Translations under genes and position numbers: made by a program | Part shown: positions 26,237 through 35,200 of the stretch, one piece after another | Position numbering within the stretch: position 1 is the first letter of the stretch | How the letters are laid out: each line of letters opens with the position of its first letter | Assembly: GCF_016599855.1 (NCBI RefSeq) | Contig: NZ_CP067041.1 | Coordinates: 2,666,001-2,730,000 of the forward strand | Length of the DNA: 64,000 bases | Direction of reading: 5' to 3' | Source of the DNA: Bradyrhizobium diazoefficiens | GTDB taxonomy: Bacteria; Pseudomonadota; Alphaproteobacteria; Rhizobiales; Xanthobacteraceae | The notes under the pieces: model-generated | What the model was told of the DNA's origin: nothing | The model's input: only the letters and a program-made list of their open reading frames with translations | Database searches by the model: none

Positions 26237-28069
26237 GTGACAGTTTTGAGTATCATCCGCGATTGTCTCGATGCGCTGCTGCATCCCTCCGCGCGTTACG
26301 ATGCGCTGACGCGTGCGCGCCATCGGGCATTCATGGCGCCGCGGCTTCTCGGAAGCCTGGCCGCATTTGCCGCATTTCCGGTCTATCTCGTCCTGCGCGG
26401 CGCGCCGAGCGAGATCGAGGTCGCTGCCTTCGCCTGGCTGATCGCGCCGATCCTGTTGTCCTGGTTCCTGTCGCACACCGGCCGCTATGAAGGCGCCCAT
26501 GTGCTGTCGTCGCTGGCGCTCGCCGGCCTGATCATGGCGACCGCGACCCCGACCGGCGGCATCGAATCATTCGCCGCGATCTGGCTGATCGTGGTTCCCC
26601 TCGAAGCCGCGCTGTCGGCCTCGCGTCGCGCCGCGGCCTTTGCCTCGCTGCTCGCATTGTCCTGCGCTGGCTTGTTGATTCTGGTCAGTCAGCTTGGCTG
26701 GCTGCCGGCTGGCGAACTCAGCGCCGCAGAACGCGGCGTGATGATGGCGTTCGGCATCGCCTCGGGGACGCTCTATGCCGCAGGCCTCGCCTTCGGCGCC
26801 GAGTCGCTCGCGCGCACCAGCGTGACGCTGCTCTCGCGCGAGGAGGAGCGGTATCGCCTGCTCGCGCACAACATGAGCGACGTGATCTCCCGGCATCAGC
26901 GCAACGGCGCGGTGCAGTTCATCTCACCGGCGGCGGAGGCCATGCTCGGCATGCCGGTTGCGCAACTGCTCGGTCATGGCCTGTTCGACCGCGTCCATGT
27001 CGCCGATCGACCGGCCTATCTCACCGCGCTCTCGGACGCCGCGCGCGGCGACGTGCGCAGTGTCGAATTCCGGCTGCGGCGCGAGCCTGTCGGTTCGGAG
27101 CGCGGTCAGGTTGATTTCATCTGGATTGAGATGCGCTGTCGGCCGCTCGATCAGGATATGAGCCGCGATGCCTCGCGCGAGGCAGAAGTCGTCTCGGTGA
27201 TGCGCGACATCACCGATCGCAAGCTGTCCGAGCAGGCGCTCGATCAGGCGCGCAGCGCGGCGGAAGCCGCCGATGCCGCCAAGACGCGCTTCCTCGCCAC
27301 CATGAGCCACGAGCTGCGCACGCCGCTCAATGCCATCATCGGCTTCTCCGAAATGATCGCACAGGAGCAGACCCTGATGCTGGCCGCTGGCCAGCGCAAG
27401 GAATACGCCGAGCTTATCAACGCGTCCGGCCAGCATCTGTTGTCGCTCGTCAACGGCATTCTCGACATGTCGAAGATGGAATCGGGCAATTTCGAGATTG
27501 CGTCGGAGCCGTTCGCGCCGCGCGCTTCGCTGATGCATTGCTGCAATCTGCTGGCGCTGAAGGCGCGCGAGAACGGCATCGATCTCGTCACCGATGCGCC
27601 GCAGGACCTGCCCGTGATGACCGGCGATCCGCGCGCCTTCAAGCAGATCGTGCTCAATCTCGTTTCCAACGCCGTCAAGTTCACCGAGCGCGGCGGCCAG
27701 GTCACCGTATCCGTGTCGGCATCCGCCTCGCAGCTCACGCTGCGCATCAGCGACACCGGGGTCGGTATCGCGCCCGACGATCTCAAGCGCATCGGCGCGC
27801 CATTCTTCCAATGCGACAAGACCTATGAGCGCCGGCACGAAGGCACCGGTCTCGGCTTGTCGATCGTGAAGAGCCTCGTGGCGTTGCATCTCGGCGAATT
27901 GACGGTACAAAGCAAGCTGGGCGAGGGCACCGCCGTCACCGTCAAGCTGCCGCTGGTCTACACGCCGCCGCAAGCAAAGCCGGTGGAGAGCAAGATCGCG
28001 ACGCTGACGCCGGTGCTGCGTCATGAATCTCAGGACCAACCTGCTGCTCTGGTGAAGAGAAGTGCCTAG
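26237..28069 (+). CDS. Membrane-bound PAS-domain sensor histidine kinase
   Basis: About 610 residues. The N-terminal 200 residues hold about six membrane helices. A PAS domain follows (YRLLAHNMSDVISRHQRNGAVQFISP, ending VMRDITDRKLSEQAL). Then come a HisKA with the phospho-His in TMSHELRTPLNAIIGFSEMI, and a HATPase with NLVSNAVKFTERGG, DTGVGIAPDD and GTGLGLSIVK. The style resembles PleC/DivJ-type kinases of Alphaproteobacteria, but I cannot assign it. The start is uncertain: GTG at 26237 or TTG at 26216. Its end overlaps the next gene by eight bases. Confidence 0.87.
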   Translation: MTVLSIIRDCLDALLHPSARYDALTRARHRAFMAPRLLGSLAAFAAFPVYLVLRGAPSEIEVAAFAWLIAPILLSWFLSHTGRYEGAHVLSSLALAGLIMATATPTGGIESFAAIWLIVVPLEAALSASRRAAAFASLLALSCAGLLILVSQLGWLPAGELSAAERGVMMAFGIASGTLYAAGLAFGAESLARTSVTLLSREEERYRLLAHNMSDVISRHQRNGAVQFISPAAEAMLGMPVAQLLGHGLFDRVHVADRPAYLTALSDAARGDVRSVEFRLRREPVGSERGQVDFIWIEMRCRPLDQDMSRDASREAEVVSVMRDITDRKLSEQALDQARSAAEAADAAKTRFLATMSHELRTPLNAIIGFSEMIAQEQTLMLAAGQRKEYAELINASGQHLLSLVNGILDMSKMESGNFEIASEPFAPRASLMHCCNLLALKARENGIDLVTDAPQDLPVMTGDPRAFKQIVLNLVSNAVKFTERGGQVTVSVSASASQLTLRISDTGVGIAPDDLKRIGAPFFQCDKTYERRHEGTGLGLSIVKSLVALHLGELTVQSKLGEGTAVTVKLPLVYTPPQAKPVESKIATLTPVLRHESQDQPAALVKRSA

Positions 28070-28790
28070 AAAATCTGCCAACGACGAAGCCGCTCCGCGC
28101 CGCCGTGGCGCCAAGGGAGGTGTCAAGGGTGGTGTTAAGGCCGCGACCGTGGATGTCGAGACCGAGCGCAATCTCGTGATGCGCGTGCTGCTGCATAGTC
28201 CGAAGGACACGCTGGCCGGCTTCGTCGCCGCCGCTGCCATCAGCGCCATCGTTGCGAACGCGCTGTTCCTGCAGACCGGTCGGCATCCTGCACCGATGTT
28301 CGGCACCGTGATCAATCTTCCTGCGCCGTCCTCCATCACGTTGTCCAATCCCATGCCGCGCCCGCGTCCCGTCGGCGCCGATACCTCGCCGCTCGAGCCG
28401 AAGGCGACCGAGTTTCGCGTCGAGCCGAAACCGGCCGAGAAGGCGCCGGAGAAGCCCGCCGAGACGACGGCTTCGACGCCGCGCTCGGGCGATCCCATGA
28501 CCAATCTGGTCATCAAGTCCACCGCATCAACGCCGCCCGCCGTCGCCATCGCACGTCCGCCGGCGCCGATCCCGGTGCAGCAAAGCCCGGCAGCGCGACG
28601 CCTCGCCGGCGTGCAGCGCGCGCTGTCCGAATATGGCTACGGAAATTTGAAGATCACAGGCACGATGAGCGGCGAGACCCAGTCGGCGATCCAGACCTTC
28701 GAGCGTCAGCACAAGATGCCCGTTGCGGGCCAAGTGTCGGACCGCCTGCTGCGCGAGCTTGCCGCCGCGATCGGCCATCCCGTCGAATAG
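28062..28790 (+). CDS. Membrane-anchored peptidoglycan-binding (PG_binding_1) protein
   Basis: 242 residues starting at GTG inside the end of the kinase gene. A basic N terminus precedes a single membrane segment (DTLAGFVAAAAISAIVANALFL). A proline-rich linker follows. The C terminus is a peptidoglycan-binding domain: VQRALSEYGYGNLKITGTMSGETQSAIQTFERQHKMPVAGQVSDRLL. It probably sits in the inner membrane with its domain in the periplasm. The overlap with the sensor kinase implies co-translation, so the pair may report on or respond to cell wall state. That link is inference. Confidence 0.85.
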   Translation: MPRKSANDEAAPRRRGAKGGVKGGVKAATVDVETERNLVMRVLLHSPKDTLAGFVAAAAISAIVANALFLQTGRHPAPMFGTVINLPAPSSITLSNPMPRPRPVGADTSPLEPKATEFRVEPKPAEKAPEKPAETTASTPRSGDPMTNLVIKSTASTPPAVAIARPPAPIPVQQSPAARRLAGVQRALSEYGYGNLKITGTMSGETQSAIQTFERQHKMPVAGQVSDRLLRELAAAIGHPVE

Positions 28791-28860
28791 CCTTCAGGCC
28801 TGCACGCATCCATAACACCGATCGTTCTCGCGGCCTTTGCGCGGCGGGGGTCGATTATAA

Positions 28861-28889
28861 TTGACCGCAGCTTATTTTGTAGCTACAAA
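28861..28889 (+). promoter_or_regulatory. Candidate brnTA promoter
   Basis: TTGACC (28861-28866) and TACAAA (28884-28889) are separated by 17 bases. The predicted transcription start would fall almost at the brnT GTG at 28899, giving a very short or absent leader. Confidence 0.45.
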
Positions 28890-28893
28890 ATAA
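28872..28893. promoter_or_regulatory. 22-base perfect palindrome, likely brnTA operator
   Basis: TTATTTTGTAG followed exactly by its reverse complement. It covers the proposed -10 box and ends five bases before the brnT start. BrnT-BrnA complexes are known to repress their own promoter, so this is the obvious binding site. Confidence 0.7.
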
Positions 28894-28898
28894 CGCTT

Positions 28899-29159
28899 GT
28901 GAAGATCGTTTGGGGCGAGCCGAAGCGCCGAGCCAATCTCGACAAGCACGAGATGGATTTCGCTGATCTCAACGAGACCTTCTTCGACAACGCTTTGGTC
29001 TTGGGCACGTATCGCAACCGTTGGCGTGCGATAGGCATCAATATTCGCGGTGTCGTCTCGGTCATCTTTGCAACTCGCGGAACCGAGGGCATCAGCATTA
29101 TCAGCATGCGCCCGGCCAGCAAGAAGGAAAGGGAGCTCTATGAAAAAAGCCGCCGCTAA
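28899..29159 (+). CDS. brnT: BrnT-family ribonuclease toxin
   Basis: 86 residues from a GTG. The RelE-like fold of BrnT is recognisable from KIVWGEPKRRANLDKHEMDFADL, the GTYRNRWRAIG strand and the closing ISIISMRPASKKERELYEKSR. In the family the toxin cleaves RNA and stops growth. It overlaps brnA by 20 bases and precedes it, the usual toxin-first order of this type II system. The start codon sits immediately after the palindromic operator. Confidence 0.9.
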   Translation: MKIVWGEPKRRANLDKHEMDFADLNETFFDNALVLGTYRNRWRAIGINIRGVVSVIFATRGTEGISIISMRPASKKERELYEKSRR

Positions 29160-29433
29160 AAAGGGCTACACTGCGAGGGACATGCGTGCGGTGAGCGAAA
29201 ACCCGGAATGGACCAAGGGTGATTTTGCCAAGGCCAAGACTTTCGATGAGATTTTCCCGGGCATGCGGAAGGGCCGCGGTCCCAATAAAGCTCCCACAAA
29301 GCGACAGGTGACCTTACGCTTGAGCCCTTCCGTGGTGGACTATTTCAAGGCTGAGGGCCCGGGTTGGCAGAGCCGGATTGACAAAGCGCTTATCAAGGTG
29401 GTGAAGCGCAAGCGCGGCTCTGCTGCAGGCTGA
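29140..29433 (+). CDS. brnA: BrnA-family antitoxin
   Basis: 97 residues. The N terminus is lysine-rich. The middle binds toxin (ENPEWTKGDFAKAKTFDEIFPG). The C-terminal ribbon-helix-helix region RQVTLRLSPSVVDYFKAEGPGWQSRIDKAL would bind DNA as a dimer. The ATG at 29140 has a GGGAG ribosome-binding site and lies inside the end of brnT, which couples their translation. It neutralises BrnT and represses the pair. Confidence 0.9.
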   Translation: MKKAAAKKGYTARDMRAVSENPEWTKGDFAKAKTFDEIFPGMRKGRGPNKAPTKRQVTLRLSPSVVDYFKAEGPGWQSRIDKALIKVVKRKRGSAAG

Positions 29434-29436
29434 TTC

Positions 29437-29781
29437 ATGCGTTTGAAATCGAATATCTGGGTCTCCGCCTACTTGCGCCGGTGCCAGACCGAGGGCGTGT
29501 TCGGTGCCGTGCGCCGTCGCGGCGCCGAGGAGGCGGGCGCGGTGTTCGTCAAGGTGTCGCTGCTCGACGGCAATGCGATGCTCTACGTGCCGGCGCCGCA
29601 GTCCTCCTATGACGACGGCCGTCCGGTCGATCGCTTCTTTGTGCCGGCCGCGCCGCAGCCGATGCCGGAGCCTGCGGTGGAAGAGCGCCTGACCAAGGAA
29701 ATCCGCTTCGATCCGGATGCGTGGATCGTGGAGACCGAGGATCGGGCAGGGCGGCATTTTCTGGAACTGGCGAAGATGTAA
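29437..29781 (+). CDS. DUF1491 family protein
   Basis: 114 residues. It begins MRLKSNIWVSAYLRRC and includes GAVFVKVSLLDGNAMLYVPAPQ and the C-terminal FDPDAWIVETEDRAGRHFLEL, which fit the DUF1491 family of Alphaproteobacteria. The function is unknown. It starts four bases after brnA, though it is a general genomic family and probably not part of the toxin-antitoxin pair. Confidence 0.85.
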   Translation: MRLKSNIWVSAYLRRCQTEGVFGAVRRRGAEEAGAVFVKVSLLDGNAMLYVPAPQSSYDDGRPVDRFFVPAAPQPMPEPAVEERLTKEIRFDPDAWIVETEDRAGRHFLELAKM

Positions 29782-29793
29782 CTGCAGCCCCAC

Positions 29794-29881
29794 CGTCATT
29801 GCGAGCGCAGCGAAGCAATCCAGAATCCTTCCGCAGAGGGATTCTGGATTGCTTCGTCGCAAGAGCTCCTCGCAATGACGG
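29794..29881. repeat. Palindromic intergenic repeat (type 3, CCGTCATTGCGAG arms)
   Basis: Outer arms CCGTCATTGCGAG and CTCGCAATGACGG enclose inner arms GAAGCAATCCAGAATCC and GGATTCTGGATTGCTTC. This nested palindrome is a familiar rhizobial intergenic element. It lies between the convergent DUF1491 and DUF2336 genes, where it could end both transcripts. Confidence 0.8.
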
Positions 29882-29945
29882 GCCTCGGACGACTTGCGTG
29901 TTCAACAATCAGCATTAGCGCCTCGGGGAGCGGACGCGAACAAGT

Positions 29946-30917
29946 CTATCGGTCCGATGACCCGCCTGTGCGCACCGCCGGGCTCGAGCCGGGCTGCACG
30001 CTCGGCCGCGACTGGCTTGTGCCCGCGCGTGCGCGCTGGCGCTCGCCATCGTGCAGCGACGGCTGATATTTTGCGCGGGTGACGGCGAGCGTCGAGCCGC
30101 GCCAGGCGGCCAGCATCACCAGCGCGGCGCGGTCGCTGAGGCGGTCATAGAGCCGCGACAGCCGGTACACGTTGTTCACGGAATTGCCGATCTCCGGCTT
30201 GAAGAACAGCAGGATGCGCTGAAAGTTCGGGCTCGGCATGTCGAGCGCGCGCGCGGCAATTGCGAGCGCCTCGCCGCCGGAATCGTCGACGATCTGCGCT
30301 GCGACGCGCGAGGGCAGGATCAGGCTGTCGCCGAGCTCTAAGGTGAAGTTCTCGACATCGCCTGCGATCGCCGCCATCTCCAGGATCTGGATCGCGCGCT
30401 TGGCGCGCACGGTCGGAATGCGCGGTGCGGCCTTGAGCGGCGTCTGCGCCAGGTTGTGCAGGATCAGCGCGCGCTGGCTCGCATCGGCGCGGAAGAACAT
30501 GTCGTGGATCTCGGCCGCTTCCTTCGGCTGCATCGCCATGTTTGCCGCCATGCGCAGCTCGGCGTCGGTCGGCGCGCGGGCCGGTGAGGGGACGGGCGCG
30601 GGATGCGGGATTTCGCGCGCCAGCGGCACCCTGCGGCCTTCTTGCGCTGCGACCAGCCCGAGCTTCTGCAGCACCGGGACGGGCGTCTGCGGATAAATCG
30701 CGAGCCGCGCCTTGACGGCGGCGCGCGTCGCATCGTCGACCTGGTCTATCAGCCGCGTTGCAAGCTCGATGAATTGCCGCTGCTCGTCCTCGCTGTGGGT
30801 GCTGGCCTGCACATAAAGATCGGTCAGCACGCGCAGGAGCGTCGGACGAACATCGACGCCCTCGCGACGAGAGAGTGTCATCAGCCCGTCGAATCCGGGA
30901 AACAGCGACTTGGTCAT
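29946..30917 (-). CDS. DUF2336 domain protein
   Basis: About 323 residues, almost wholly helical. The N terminus carries the DUF2336 pattern GLMTLSRREGVDVRPTLLRVLTDLYVQ and TRAAVKARLAIYPQTPVPVLQKL. The C-terminal half has helical repeat-like segments (RVAAQIVDDSGGEALAIAARAL). The function is unknown. Starts at 30950 and 30917 are both ATG. I prefer 30917 because a CtrA-type site then lies 53-67 bases upstream, a normal promoter distance. The tail is arginine and serine rich. Confidence 0.8.
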   Translation of the reverse strand: MTKSLFPGFDGLMTLSRREGVDVRPTLLRVLTDLYVQASTHSEDEQRQFIELATRLIDQVDDATRAAVKARLAIYPQTPVPVLQKLGLVAAQEGRRVPLAREIPHPAPVPSPARAPTDAELRMAANMAMQPKEAAEIHDMFFRADASQRALILHNLAQTPLKAAPRIPTVRAKRAIQILEMAAIAGDVENFTLELGDSLILPSRVAAQIVDDSGGEALAIAARALDMPSPNFQRILLFFKPEIGNSVNNVYRLSRLYDRLSDRAALVMLAAWRGSTLAVTRAKYQPSLHDGERQRARAGTSQSRPSVQPGSSPAVRTGGSSDR

Positions 30918-30969
30918 GGAGGCGTACGCACTTGGGAGAAACTGTCGCATCAGCCTATCAGGGAGCCGT

Positions 30970-30984
30970 TTAAAGCCTCGTTAA
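30970..30984. promoter_or_regulatory. CtrA-type binding site TTAA-N7-TTAA
   Basis: Exact TTAA, seven bases, TTAA, the full CtrA consensus of Alphaproteobacteria. It lies just upstream of the DUF2336 gene and in the divergent region shared with the small gene at 31169. Confidence 0.55.
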
Positions 30985-31093
30985 GGAAAACGAGGTGTGA
31001 AGCAAACCCGCTGAGTTCAACCGTTCTCGTGCCGACGTGGGACGCCTTGGCCGGCCCGTGCGGATACGGTCCAAAGGTCATGTTTACACCCCG

Positions 31094-31101
31094 TTAACCA
31101 T
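31094..31101 (+). promoter_or_regulatory. CtrA half-site-like TTAACCAT
   Basis: TTAACCAT, a common CtrA half-site form, 68 bases upstream of the ATG at 31169. A TTTA seven bases before it makes a one-mismatch full site. It is the second such motif in this 250-base divergent region. Confidence 0.4.
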
Positions 31102-31168
31102 AAACTGATCCTAATGACCCGCATGTTGCAGGGGCGCATTTTGTCGCGCGGCAATTGAGAGAGCTGAC

Positions 31169-31357
31169 ATGGGGACCATCATCGAATTTCCGGCCGGTCG
31201 CCGGGTGGGCTCGTCGGGGGACGCCACACCGCGCGCGGACATGGGGACGATTTTGATCCTTCCCGTCATCCGTATCGAACGCGAGGCCGACGAAACCAGC
31301 GGCGATCGTGGACCGGAAGCGGGCACTGCGCCTGGGCGCCGACGTCGTCGCCGCTGA
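31169..31357 (+). CDS. Small arginine-rich protein, function unknown
   Basis: 62 residues. It opens MGTIIEFPAGRR, and a similar segment recurs at residue 25 (MGTILILPVIRI), so it looks like an internal duplication. The C terminus is a run of arginines. A GAGAG sequence precedes the ATG at a suitable distance. It is followed 16 bases later by a lipoprotein gene on the same strand. I do not recognise a family. Confidence 0.5.
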   Translation: MGTIIEFPAGRRVGSSGDATPRADMGTILILPVIRIEREADETSGDRGPEAGTAPGRRRRRR

Positions 31358-31372
31358 CGTCCGGCTTTTGCA

Positions 31373-32134
31373 ATGCCGGCATCCATCCGCCAGATCCGCA
31401 CCCTCGCATCGGCCGTCCTGCTAGCAGCTGTAGGTGCGACGCTCGCCGCGTGCAGCGGCGGCGATTTCGGCCGCACCCGCGCCGACATGCGCAGCGACGA
31501 CATGCATAGCTGGCTCGGCGCCGAGGTCACCGGCAGCCTCGGCCTGAAGCCGTCGCAATTCCAGCTCACCGACGAAGAGCGCCAGCTTCGCGACCTCGCC
31601 TATCCCATGATCGAGCCGCCGCTGTCGCGGCCGGCCTGGAAGAGTGTGTTCGGCGACTACAAGGCCCTGCCGTCGCCGTGGCGACAGAAGATCGTGTTCG
31701 ATCGCACCATGTACGGGCGCACGCTGATCGATGAGCCGCATCGCTCGCACTCCTCGCGTTATGCGCAGCTGATCGAGGACGTGCGCAACGACATCACCCG
31801 CTTCGAGCCGTTCTTCGCCAGTGCGATCCGCGTCATCGATCTCGACAAGAAGCGCGAAGCCAGCATGGCCCGCGTCTCCGCGCTCTCGCCAAGAGAGAAG
31901 GCAGACGCGATCGCGCGCATGCAAGAGAACTCGCTGATCATCCAATGGGTGCAGCTATCCCTCGAGCAGCGCGTCTCGTCCTATCGCTGGGCGCTGGAGC
32001 GGCTGGTGATCCAGGCGCCCGACGGCGTGGCTGCCGACGCCGATCGCCTGATCGGCGAGCTCGCCGCCCAGACCACCAATCCGCCGGTTGCCTCGCAGCC
32101 GGCCTACGGCCGCGCGGTCGTCTCAAAGGGCTGA
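31373..32134 (+). CDS. Predicted lipoprotein, function unknown
   Basis: 253 residues. A signal peptide with a lipobox (VGATLAAC, Cys27) predicts lipid attachment. The mature part is mostly helical: ERQLRDLAYPMIEPPLSRPAWKSVFGDYK, YGRTLIDEPHRSHSSRYAQLIEDVRNDI, and a coiled region after residue 150. I do not recognise a named family. It sits between the small Arg-rich gene and the CHAT gene on the same strand; 161 bases separate it from the latter, so they need not share a transcript. Confidence 0.75.
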   Translation: MPASIRQIRTLASAVLLAAVGATLAACSGGDFGRTRADMRSDDMHSWLGAEVTGSLGLKPSQFQLTDEERQLRDLAYPMIEPPLSRPAWKSVFGDYKALPSPWRQKIVFDRTMYGRTLIDEPHRSHSSRYAQLIEDVRNDITRFEPFFASAIRVIDLDKKREASMARVSALSPREKADAIARMQENSLIIQWVQLSLEQRVSSYRWALERLVIQAPDGVAADADRLIGELAAQTTNPPVASQPAYGRAVVSKG

Positions 32135-32295
32135 GCACGCCCAGGTGTCACCGGAGTGGGCTCCGGGACCTTGTGTTGGCCGAGGTCCAGCTCTTCAGCA
32201 TATGGTTGGACCGCCCGGATTGGCGCTTGTTCTCCCAAGCCATGTCGATAGTATTGCGCCGTTATACCAAGTCATTTTGCACGAAGGTCTTTGGG

Positions 32296-35200
32296 ATGAG
32301 CACCAATTCCGGGATGCCCTTTGACGGCCGTCGAAATTCTCCGCCTTTGCGAAAGTTGCTGGCCCTTGCCGTCCTGCTCGGATCGACCGGCTCCGCCGCC
32401 GCCCTGACCAAGGAGGCCGCGCTCGAGAACTGCCGGATGACGGTCGGTAAGCCGATCGTGCAGGCCTGCATGCAGGCCCAGGGGGGCCGCAAGGCCGGGG
32501 CCGATATCGAGGGGTGCCGCGCCAAGGCTAAACCGCAGGTCAAGGCTTGCGTGCTAGCCGCCCTCAATGCCGCGAACGGACGCGCCAATGTCGCTGTCGA
32601 GGTACCGAAGGGGGAGGCGCCCAAGCTGGCACCGGGGACCGCGCTGCCGAAGGATTTCATCGCGCCGCCGCGCACCATCTCCGACATCACTGCGATCCTC
32701 GACAGTGAAAAGCCGAACGAAAAGCTGATCGCGGAGCTGAAGGCGGACGCGGATTCGACGCCCACGGGGAAGGAGCCCCGCGAGGACCTCGCCCAGTTCT
32801 ATTTCGATCGCGCCAATGCGCGCTCCCAGCTCGGACGGCTTGCCGAATCCATCACTGACGCCAACAAGGCCGTGGAAGTGGGCCGCGGGGCCGTCGGCCC
32901 GAACATGATGGGGCGATTGTTGCAATTGCAGTCGGTGCAATACGCTCGCGCAGGCGATCCCAAGCGCGCGCTGGAGATCATGCAACAGCTCTTGCGCGAG
33001 TCGGTCAACGTGGCGGGAGCGAAAGGATATCAGTTCAACGCAAACCGCTCGGTTGCGTCCATTCTCCTCCAGATGGGTGATGTCGTGCAGGCAGAAGCCT
33101 ATTTGCGTCGCAGCCTGGCGGCGATTCAGGAGCCGCGCACCAGCGGGCTTCCTGGCTGGCGGTCGTCCTATGCAAAGTTCGGACAGACCTGGGAAGGCGA
33201 AATCGAGATGACCCGCGGGATGATTTTCGAGGCACGGGGGCAGTTTGCTGAAGCCGAGGCCGCCTATCGCACCGCGGAGCTGCGTAAGAGTGCCGGCGAG
33301 AAGGCGGTATTGGAGTCGGAAAACCCGCCTGCAGAGACCCTCCTGCTGCAAGTGGTCGACAGCATGGTGTTGAACCAGGCGCGCATGAAGGCGAGGCAGG
33401 GCAGACTGGCCGAAGCCGAAGCCGACGCGCGCCGGGCGTTGTTGTCGCGCCTGAAGGACACCGGCAAGTACAATCCGGTGACGCCGCGCTTCGTGATGGG
33501 TTTGGCCGGAATCCTGGTCGACCAGGGACGTTACGACGAAGCCGAGCATCTCGGCCGCGTCGCGCTCGAGATCAACAAGACGGTCGGCGTGCCTGACGAA
33601 TCGCAATCGACCGTGCAGCTGCTCTCGCAGCTCGCCGGCATCCTGAATCTGCAGCGCAACAATGCCGAAGCCAACGACATATTTGCGCGGATCGACAAGG
33701 CGGTCGCCAATTGGGATCCGCAGCGACGCCAGGTCATCGAGCTCAATCCGGCGCGCATTTTTGCGCTCTACAATTCCGGCCAGCTCGACGCCGGCATCGC
33801 CGCCGCCGAGCAACTGGTCAAGAAGCAGATCGGGCGGGTCGGGGAGAACCATTTCGATGCGGCGTCGGCGCGCGGCACCCTGGCGATCGGATTGATGCGC
33901 GCGCGGCGCGATGCCGACGCGATCCGCGAGTTCAAGGCCGCCATTCCGATCATGATGGCGAACGCAAACGAGAACGCCGACGACGAGAACACGACCGTCA
34001 TGGCCGCGCGCAGCCAGCGGCTCCAGACCATCGTCGAAAGCTACCTCCTGCTGCTCGCGCGGGCCGAAGGCACCGGCAGCGGGGTCGGCGAGGAGACCTT
34101 CGGTCTCGCCGACGCCATCCGCGGTCGCTCGGTGCAGCAGGCGCTTGCGGCGTCAAGCGCGCGCGCGGCGGCCAAGGATGCGGCACTCGCCGAGCTCGTG
34201 CGCAAAGAACAGGACCTGACCAAGCAGGTCAACGCCCAGCTCGGCACACTGAACAACGTGCTGGCGATCCCCTCTGCGGATCGCGACGAAAAGGGAGTTC
34301 AGCAGATCCAGGCATCGATCGCGTCCATGCGCAACGAACGCGACAAGGCGCGCCGGGAGATCAAACAGAAATTCCCGGCGTATGCCGATCTCGTTTCACC
34401 CAAGCCGCCGAGCGTTGCCGAGATCCGTGCGACGCTTGCCGACAACGAGGCCATGCTGTCGTTCTATTTCGGTCAGAACGGCAGCTTCGTCTGGGCCGTG
34501 CCGAAGTCGGGGCCGGTGGCGTTCGCGGCCGTTCACGCAAATATCGGTGATATCGAGACCAAGATCCGCAAACTGCGGGAAGCGCTCGAGCCGCAGGCTG
34601 CGATGATCTCGGACATTCCGCCGTTCGATCTCAAGCTCGGCTACGAACTCTACGAGCTGTTGCTGAAGCCGATCGAGAGCGGATGGAAGCCGGCCAAGAA
34701 TTTGATCGTGGTCACGAACGGCGCGCTCGGGCTGTTGCCGCTGTCCCTGCTGCCGACCGCACCGGCGGAAGTGGCGGCGGATGAGGATCCGCTGTTTGTC
34801 GGCTACCGCAAGGTGCCATGGCTGGCCCGGACCCATGCCGTGTCGACGGTGCCGTCGGCCGCGGCCTTGCGTACGCTGCGGCAGTTGCCGCCCGGCAAGC
34901 CCGGCCGCGGCGACCTCGTGGCGTTTGGCGATCCCTATTTCAACAAGGACCAGGAGAGCGAAGCAGAAGGTGCCGGCGACAAGGTGAAGGTCGCCGATGT
35001 CGGTGGGAACGTCACGCGCGGCATGCCGCTGAAGCGTCGCAGCAGCCCGAAGCTCGACGGCGTCGACAGCGCCGAGCTCGGTCTCTTGCCCCGCCTTCCC
35101 GACACGGCCGACGAGCTCAAATCGATCGCGCTGGCGCTCCAGGCTGATCCCTCGAAAGTGCTGTTCCTCGGCAAGAGCGCGACCGAGACCGCGGTCAAGA

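Noticed and set aside
31945-32295. N-terminal extension of the CHAT protein
   Set aside because: It overlaps the lipoprotein gene in another frame and has no signal peptide; the ATG at 32296 gives one.
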